Below are positions 57,137 through 64,000 of a DNA stretch of 64,000 nt, one piece after another. Source of the stretch: Datura wrightii (lineage: Eukaryota; Streptophyta; Magnoliopsida; Solanales; Solanaceae); NCBI GenBank assembly GCA_035772735.1, contig JASDFA010000019.1, forward strand, positions 39,207,001-39,271,000. Direction: 5' to 3'. The stretch's first letter is position 1, and every line of letters starts with the position of its first letter. The translations under genes and the position numbers were made by a program. The notes below the pieces were generated by a model. It was not told the DNA's origin. It did not search any database and saw nothing but the letters and a program-made list of their open reading frames with translations.

Positions 57137-58072
57137 CTAAAACAAGGGTCTGGACAACCCTCCCAGTAGCTCCCGCATGACCGTCATCTCGGCCTCAATC
57201 CGCTCAAATGGCCCGACGGGTCTAAAAGTGCTGGCCTTGCCATCCCCCTCAGTAGATGTAGTATTTCACTTCTTCCTGCCTCTCTCTGGAGCCCCCTTCA
57301 TCCTCAAGGGATCGAAAGGCTTGTGATAATCCACGATGGTTTCCCTGGACTCCTGGTATACTTCGGCCCGCTTGTAGAGCCTAGTAATGAGAGAGGAAAA
57401 TGGTAGGCTGTTAATGGGCTTAGCTGAGAAGTACTTCCATTCCTCCAGAATCTATGCCGCCACATTCATCTTCACCCTACTCAGAATGCCGGCCACCACC
57501 AAGGCACGGGGATAGGTCACATCAGTGATGATGGAGGACGGGCAATCCCTACGATACATGAGATTGAGCCACCTCCTGGCCTCCACAAACAAATGAGAGC
57601 TTTGGATGTCCGTCCTAGTAACGCCCCAGTTAGTCGAGGCCCTCTGCACCTCCACCACCAAAGTATCCACTAACCACTGCCTGTTTCCATCCACATCTTG
57701 GGCCTTCAGCTCATTCTCCAGAGGGTTCGGTAGACCCAAGGTTTCATTGATAGTAGCGAGGATCAGGGTGATCTACATACCCCTGACATAGACCACCGAC
57801 TCATTCTGACTCCAAGCCACAGTAGGGAGATTGGTATAGAACTCCCTCACTTAGGCCTCGTTAGCCTTACCCAGATCATCCACCAATGTACCCCAACCCA
57901 TATCCTGGAGAAGGGCATAAAACTACAACACCTTCTCCTCTACGTCCTATATGACGAACCCCCTTTTGTGAAGTAAATCCTTCGCAGCCTGCTTATTGTG
58001 TCGAAATTAACACTGATCATTCACAAAGAAAATATAGTCACTAGTACGGATGTTGCTGCTGAAGGAAGCCAT
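57137..58072 (-). pseudogene. 'Plant transposon protein'-family ORF, seven nonsense codons, no indel
   Basis: One frame of 311 codons runs from the ATG at 58070-58072 (MASFSSNIRTSDYIFF) to the stop at 57137-57139 without any frameshift, but has seven in-frame stops. Recognisable blocks are DLLHKRGFVI, FYALLQDMGWGTLV, VREFYTNLPTVAW, VYVRGM, TLGLPNP, EARRWLNLMYRR and TYPRALVVAGILSRVKMN. These match the 'putative plant transposon protein' domain common in Solanaceae, whose function is unknown to me. It is antisense to the adjacent LTR J (plus strand), 1.3 kb upstream of it. It could alternatively be an ORF upstream of H gag, since H is also minus strand. Confidence 0.75.
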
Positions 58073-59372
58073 ATTGATAAACTTGCATTTATAAGAAGCA
58101 TTAGAGGAGGGACCGAAGGACTAGGAGAAAGGAGAAGTTGAGAAAAAGGAAAACAGAATTAAGAAGGGGTCACTGACCAGGCGGACCGCTTCAGCGGTTG
58201 TATGTCCACCGCAACGAGTTTACCATAGCTGGAGTGAATCCGCTGTTATGGTACCGTTGCAGCAGACATCATCTTCCCCAGACCTCCAAACCTTATTAAT
58301 GGAGGTCAAAATTTTAACCTCCATATTTCTTTAAATAAACTACAGATCGGGCAAGGGGAGGGCTTTCCCAAGCCCTAACAACCATTACCCACCCTAATGG
58401 TATACAGATTTAAGCCCAAAAGTTTCGAGGAAGTTGAACCACCACCCTACCTAAATCCTCCTATTTACGACCCCACAACTATATGCAATTGGACAGAAAC
58501 ACACTGAGGATGATAGGAAACACTTGAGTATGTAAATGGAAGTAGCATGCTTCAACAATCTACCTATGAATTCAAAGAAATAAACCTACCCTTATCATCC
58601 CCATAACTACTCAAATCCTAAGAAAATAGGCATGCAATTGCAATCATTCAACCGCAAAAAGGTAAAGGGGTCATGAGGAGAAAGATTACCTGAGAAATTG
58701 AGCAAAATCCACCAAAGAGTTGAGAGGGTTCAAAGAAGAATTTTGAGTGAAAACTGAGAAGTAAGCCAGAAACTATCATTCTAGCTCTTAAACTAATTTT
58801 ACTTTCGCTGCAGCGGATCAATCTCCACTATGATGGAGTTGCTGTGGCAGGCAAGGAACTCATTGCAATGGATGGGCTAAGGCAGTGGCCGTTTAAATTC
58901 CATCGAGGGACCCCCACATTTTTATATACCCGCTAACAGAAACTCAAATTTTGGGGAAACTCAGGGTGGCATTTTAATTTAATTTTTTGTGCCATAAATA
59001 AATATGAATATGGGTGTCATTGGGGTCGTATCTCCCTGAAGGTTACATACTAAAACAAGATTTGGATCCTTAGGAAGCGTTATAGAAGGGCTAATGCGTA
59101 ATTTAATGCTTGAGGCTCAGTCGAAACAAGAGGAGATTTTTAATTTCTTGAGAAGTTATTAGGTTCATATTAAAAGAATATAAGGATAATATGTAATAAA
59201 GGGGTTCTACAATGATCAATTCGGGGATCAAAAAACAAACATCGAGAAGTCTCCGGTGTCGGCTATAAGTGGAGGGAACTATGACCGATGTTAGGATCAA
59301 CATGGGTGACAAGCTCCCACCTCCATATCATAGTGAAATTCGGTGATGAATGAATTTTAAATTGGTATCTGA
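58073..59372. other. Non-coding region upstream of LTR J
   Basis: It contains GC-rich palindromic motifs related to those in the F LTR (ACCGCTTCAGCGGT at 58185-58198, CGCTGCAGCGG at 58806-58816). It ends in AATTTTAAATTGGTATCTGA, nearly the same as the sequence preceding the F 3' LTR. It is probably the 3' interior of element J. Confidence 0.5.
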
Positions 59373-61232
59373 TGTAACGACCCGCTCGACCGTTATAGCA
59401 CCCCGACCACCTAAGAGCGAATACATTTATTTTTTTTTGAAAATTAGAACAAAATCCCTGAAAAACAAGGAGCTTGAAATGAACAAGTTCGAATAGGCTA
59501 ATTCACAATCGGGTGAGCCCAGGCATATGTCCACCACGAGGGGCTACTCTCCGCCATAGCGGAACCGCTGCAGCGATAATTGGTCTCGCTGCCGCGGGTG
59601 ATATGGACTAGAATTATGCAATTCCAACCCAGTTAGGATTTTAAAAATCTATTCTCTAAAAAGGGACCTAATAAAAATGCCCAAAAAGAGAAATAAAACT
59701 TTTGGAACAAGAAGAGGAGCTATGAGGTAGGGACTCATCCTCTATAGCTATGATTTTTCATAAGAACTCAGAAATTGGTGTAAGCATGCAATTGTGAAAG
59801 TCACAATGATAGATTGGCATCCAGGTGGACTATGACTTACTCACTTTCATGTTAGATTTTGATTAGCCAAACATATACGTGCGTATAGTTGATGTTCTTT
59901 TGATAGGTAGGATTGAAGTTTGAGTAAATTGTTATTGAATATCTAAAATCGGTAAGAGTTTGAGGATGAAAGAAATAGAAAAGGGGTGGTGATATCCCTA
60001 TAATGTGAAAAATCGTAGGTTATGGTTGCAATAAAAATAGTCTATGCGTGAGGGTATATGTGAGAGTGAATTGAATTTATGTGTAATGATCTTCGGTCAT
60101 TGTTGTTGATGTGTGTGTATGTATATATATAGCGAATCATAGTTTTTCTTCCTGATTTGTAATCTTAAACAGTTAATCATACAAATCTTGTTTATAGAAT
60201 GCGGGAACTGAATGTTTAAGGGTAGACTATGATTACTATAGAACACAATTTAAAACTGACAAATTGGGACAGGGGGTGGGGTTTAGACCTTACATAATGA
60301 CCTGTAGGGGTGTAGAACATGATTTTTTGAATGGGTCTTTGGACCTTCGTTGTGATGATGATTGCCCTGTTAAAATTAATTGTTAAAATAAATTTGATAT
60401 GATGCTGCCTCCATTGTGGTGGGCGATATAGTGATGAATTACAAGATTCTGAAGAAACAATTCGTGGGATAAATTGGAAGGAGAACTGGTCGAAGTACTG
60501 CCGAATACTACTGCTATAATGGATTTGGAACTGCTACAGCGAGACTGTTGTGGCGGCAATAATGTCGTTGCAGTGGAAGCCAATCTCTCAAGCGAGCCAG
60601 GTTGTATTTTGTTGTGAAGTAATGGGTATAATTGATGTTATAATTATCGGGGTAGGAATTGGGCTCGGAACTAGGTAGTTTATCATAATTGTTGATACGT
60701 GACTTTTTTCGTGTGTGTGATTTATTGATTGTTGGGCTATGATGTATCGTCCCGAAATTGAGGGGTGAGTCTATATGGATCAAACACATGAACAAAATAT
60801 TTGGTAATGTAGGAAGGTAAACCTTTGATGTATTTGTGACTATGAGGCCTGGGGACAAAGGGAGAGAACATGGATGAGCAGACTAGAGCGATCAGAATCT
60901 GAACGAGGATGGACCACATGAGTGGCTTGTACCTGAGGTGAGCATTCAGACGAGCAGTATGAGGGAGTACACAAACAGATATAACTAAAAGACCATATAA
61001 CTAGGTGTACGAATATGGGTACATAGACAGGTATGATAAAGGTCTCATACGGCTGGGTGTACAGTACATGGATTTCTAGAGTCCCCTACAGCTCATACTA
61101 GAAGCGCAAGCATAAGACCCTCTGGCATGTGTGTAAAATGATATGACAGAGGCGTGTGCCCGAGATATCACCATGGTATAATTGTGAGATAGAGATGGTG
61201 ACGGTATGGTATGATACACACATGACTGCAAT
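59373..61232 (+). repeat. J: F-family 3' LTR on the plus strand, part 1
   Basis: TGTAACGACCC start. The segment GTACATGGATTTCTAGAGTCCCC to AAGACCCTCTGGCATGTGTG (61063-61133) is a close match to the inverse of F LTR 21490-21575. The preceding 30 bases match the F pol-LTR junction, so this is a 3' LTR. It is interrupted at 61232 by I. Confidence 0.8.
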
Positions 61233-61366
61233 TGTTACACCCCGTAAATTTCTGGCATATAGATGGCCTATTCGCGTGTTGGTTAAGAGTATTTGAAAGC
61301 CATACATGCTAGAAAATGGCCCGGACAAAGATCGGACAAGCGCCAAGTCGGCGCGTCGCAAGGCAA

Positions 61367-61433
61367 AATGCGACTTATAAATCGCATTCTAGGAATGCGA
61401 CTTATAAATCGCATTCCCTGAATGCGATTTATA
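61367..61433 (+). promoter_or_regulatory. U3 near-palindromic repeats upstream of TATA in I
   Basis: Two copies (61367-61388 and 61394-61415) of a 22-base near-palindrome, AATGCGA-CTTATAAA-TCGCATT, and a half copy (61421-61433), spaced 27 bases apart, end nine bases before the TATA box. Confidence 0.8.
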
Positions 61434-61441
61434 GTGTCTAT

Positions 61442-61450
61442 TATATATAA
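61442..61450 (+). promoter_or_regulatory. TATA box of LTR I
   Basis: TATATATAA followed by GCCCC. Transcription would be expected to start about 30 bases downstream, near 61475-61485. Confidence 0.6.
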
Positions 61451-62509
61451 GCCCCACTTCGGTTTATTCCTTTAACATATCATAATTTCCAGAAACTTCA
61501 CGACAGAGAACAGAGGAAGACGTAAAGTATTGATAATTTCCTTTCGATTATGCCGTCAAACGCGGTCCAAACTCGAATTAACCTCAGGTACCGAGGTATT
61601 TAGCAGCAGGGAGCATTCCTACGGATTTTGTTTCGCGAAATACGGCCGACGAATCATCGAGATACCGAGCTAAGGTAAGTAGAATTGCTCCAAACTAGTG
61701 TCTATGTGTTCCTAGCTGTGAAGTGAATATTTCTCCCTTCTGGACTTCTGAAAAATAGTGAGTTTTCGATCGTCCTTCGATAAGCCTAAGTTTAGGCTAC
61801 AATTATATCGAAAGTGACGTCGTTCTTTAGAATAAGCTATATTTAGTATTAATTAGCGTATACATGAATGCAGTTGGGAGAAATAGCTGGAGTATTGACC
61901 GAGCCTCGTCCGACAGACGGATAACTCGAGGTTAAGGTATGTAAAGCTAGTTCTTTCGGCAAATTAGTAGCTTTAGCCTTGTATAATACAATAAACTTCG
62001 TAGTAGAATTCCCGGAAGTGGAATGTTAAGTATTGTGCGAGTTCAGTAAACCTAGTTCGCGTTGTGATATCATATTCAGTATGAAAGTTAGAAAAGCATG
62101 TGCCCAAGGGCAAGTTAGTAGTTCAGATTCAGTACAGCCTATTATGTGAATAGCAAGCATGTTGTAGAATAAAAAGGAATAGATTTTCATAATAAAAGTC
62201 AGTAAAGAAAGATCTGATAGACAGACAGTATCTTAGCTACAGAGTAGCTGTACAGTTAAACAGAGGTTACAGAATCAGTATAATTAGTAAGAATCAGTTC
62301 AGTATAGAAACAGATCAGAATAAGAAGTTAGATTCCAGATAGTCTTTTCAGTTATACATGGTTGCTATTTCTGTGTGCTATTTGTTTGTTGAGACTTGTT
62401 GTGGCATGTGGGCACCCCTTTAGCATCCCCACCGCCCCTGGGTTATAGCTGTGTCGATACCAGATTCAGACACCGCCACCAGCTGGGCGATGCCGTCCTC
62501 CTATAGGAC

Positions 62510-62760
62510 GATGATGGCCGACCACCATGATAATACGGTCCAGATCACCCTGCTTGTAGGGGCAGTTCAGTTTACTCTGCGCAGAGCCAGATTACCCTGT
62601 TTACAGGGGCAGATTACTTTGTGTGCGCTTGTGGCCGGGGGCAGTTTTAGATACAGATTTTTATAAAATTACCCTGTTGCATGCTTGCACCCAGGGGCAG
62701 TTTCAGTCACAGATACAACAGCAGATTACCCCGTGTGCACTTGCGCCCAGAGGCAGGAGT
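62510..62760 (+). repeat. Degenerate repeats in I (ACCCTG...CAGGGGCAG)
   Basis: A unit with AGATTACCCTG, a short loop and CAGGGGCAG, or variants, recurs about four to five times. Each can form a small hairpin. Confidence 0.6.
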
Positions 62761-63825
62761 CTTCAAACTCAGACACAGTTTATTGTCAGAGGCCATGGCC
62801 TGAGTTGCATACCCAAGGGGGCCGGTAGGAGGAGCTCACAGTTGTAAGACGAGTGGAGTGATTTATTTTTGGTTGGTTTTGACCCGGGTAGGGGTATATA
62901 GATTGTTTGCTTGCTTGGCGCCATCCGGCTTATGGGGGTTGGTATTGGCTATTGCTTGCTACTTGTATATCTATTTATGTGCTATATACTAGCTACTAGA
63001 CAGCAGGCCGACGCGTCTACAGGCACGCCTCTACCTTATCAGTACAGAAAGCTTGATCCAGTTCATTTCAGCTTCTTCAAATTCAGCTATCTCCTGCTGT
63101 ACAGAAATGCTAGCTATGTTATCTATATTCAGTTGTTTTCAGTTATATTAGTTCAGTTGCTTTGCATACTCAGTACCAGTGGTACTGACACTCGGTGGGG
63201 CGCTGTATTACTTGCCTGCAGGTACTCAGGAGGCGATCCCTCGTGATCCTAGCCAACGCAGAGTCATCAGCTCCTGTCATCCGGAGCTTGATATTTCAGA
63301 GGTTTATATCATTTCCTTTTTGTTGTACAGTACGGGTAGGTCGGGGCCCTATCTTGATCATTTCTATTGTTATTCCTAGAGGCTTGCAGTCTGTATATAT
63401 TTCCCTGTGGTCAGTTGAGCCGGTCGCGTGAGGCCGTGCAGTTAGTTATAGCTGTTTAGCATTTCAGTTTATGTTGGCCGTGTGAGGCCTTAATTTGACA
63501 GTAGTGGTGACCTTGCCGGTCACGTAGTCTTACAATAGTTTTGTGTTGCTATTACAGATGACTAGACAGCATGGTGGCCTTGTCGGCCCGCATAGGTTCC
63601 TTGTTATGAGTGTGTTCTGGTTAGCTGTTACTACAGGTATAGGTGGTTATAGGCCAGTTGGCCGGAGGCTGTGTTTACAACCGTTATATAGTCGGTTTAT
63701 TTCTTGGAGTAGAGCCAGAGCCAGCCAAAGCACCAGATGTGCTCAGGCTGGACCATTTAGCAGTCCAGAGTCTAGTAGGCACCAGGTGCCCGTCATACCC
63801 CCCCAAGGTGGGGTGTGACAGCAAT

Positions 63826-64000
63826 GACCAGAAGTACAAGTATACAGATGTGATACAAGATATATCGAAATGATTTGGGTATAACGTGAGAGATATAATT
63901 GAGATGTAATACATGATGATATGGTACAGGTATGGTGCCACATGATGTAATTCTGATGCAAATAAACAGGTATGTAAGAGTATTTGATCATGGAGGGTTT
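63826..64000 (+). repeat. J LTR, part 2 (cut by window edge)
   Basis: J resumes after the I duplication with GATATGGTACAGGTATGGTG-type sequence and runs to the window end. Confidence 0.6.

Larger units (their letters stand above)
61233..63820 (+). mobile_element. I: solo LTR (2588 bp) of a gypsy family, nested in J
   Basis: Starts TGTTACACCCC and ends GGGGTGTGACA, with an exact GCAAT duplication (61228-61232, 63821-63825). No primer site, gag or pol is present. A plus-strand TATA box (TATATATAA, 61442-61450) follows near-palindromic repeats. Small open frames in 62900-63870 show no domain. End sequence and length fit a Tekay/Del-type LTR. Confidence 0.88.

Noticed and set aside
62451..63873. 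Several plus-strand frames of 66-111 codons inside I and its right flank
   Set aside because: They overlap in different frames within a solo LTR, without recognisable domains.

Overview
This window is plant nuclear DNA made almost entirely of transposable elements. I could support no host gene, tRNA or rRNA gene. Both Ty1/copia (SIRE-like) and Ty3/gypsy chromovirus elements are present, together with Tat/Ogre-like gag, Tourist-type MITEs, TS/SolS- and Au-like SINE relics, and two copies of the 'putative plant transposon protein' domain that is abundant in Solanaceae. I infer a Solanaceae genome (Solanum, Capsicum or Nicotiana type), in a heterochromatic or gene-poor region. Element names (R1, R2, B to J) are mine.

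Layout. 1-4772: R1, a minus-strand SIRE-like copia element cut by the window edge; its 5' LTR is 3901-4772. 4964-5343: Tourist-type MITE. 5551-15435: R2, a full-length plus-strand SIRE-like copia element with two 842-bp LTRs and target duplication GAATC. Besides broken gag and pol it carries a third ORF (12026-14058) after pol. 15436-20412: AT-rich DNA with a GA/CT inverted-repeat element, a 1.19-kb Tourist-like element, two SINE relics, microsatellites and two Helitron-like end motifs.

20413-48472: a nested stack of retrotransposons. The base is F, a minus-strand chromovirus: 5' LTR 45823-47892, gag-pol 40602-45601, and a 3' LTR broken into three pieces (20413-21782, 30010-30933, 40446-40601). 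The first break is E (21783-30009), a gypsy element that has lost PR, RT and RNase H. The second is D (30934-40445), a solo LTR with duplication GAATC. D is itself broken by C (33195-40237, duplication TGACT), a young non-autonomous LTR element with one intact 315-codon ORF. The 3' LTR of C holds B (34433-35700, duplication CTAAT), a solo LTR. Each level is supported by TG...CA ends and a target duplication. Right of F, 47893-48472 is the pol end of a second F-family copy (G), so F and G share an LTR in tandem.

48473-about 57130: H, a minus-strand Tat/Ogre-like element with a 3' LTR, a long 3' region containing a 15-unit tandem array and a 69-bp triple repeat, and gag, but no pol. 57137-58072: a minus-strand 311-codon frame of the 'plant transposon protein' family with seven nonsense codons and no indels. 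It lies antisense just upstream of J, a plus-strand F-family 3' LTR starting at 59373. J is split by I (61233-63820, duplication GCAAT), a solo LTR whose U3 has near-palindromic repeats before a TATA box.

No autonomous element here looks functional: gag-pol frames carry stops, frameshifts and lost catalytic residues. The only intact sizeable frame that looks element-encoded is the one in C. The recurring theme is decay and nesting, plus non-canonical cargo ORFs and distinct GC-rich dyad repeats in the LTR U3 regions.
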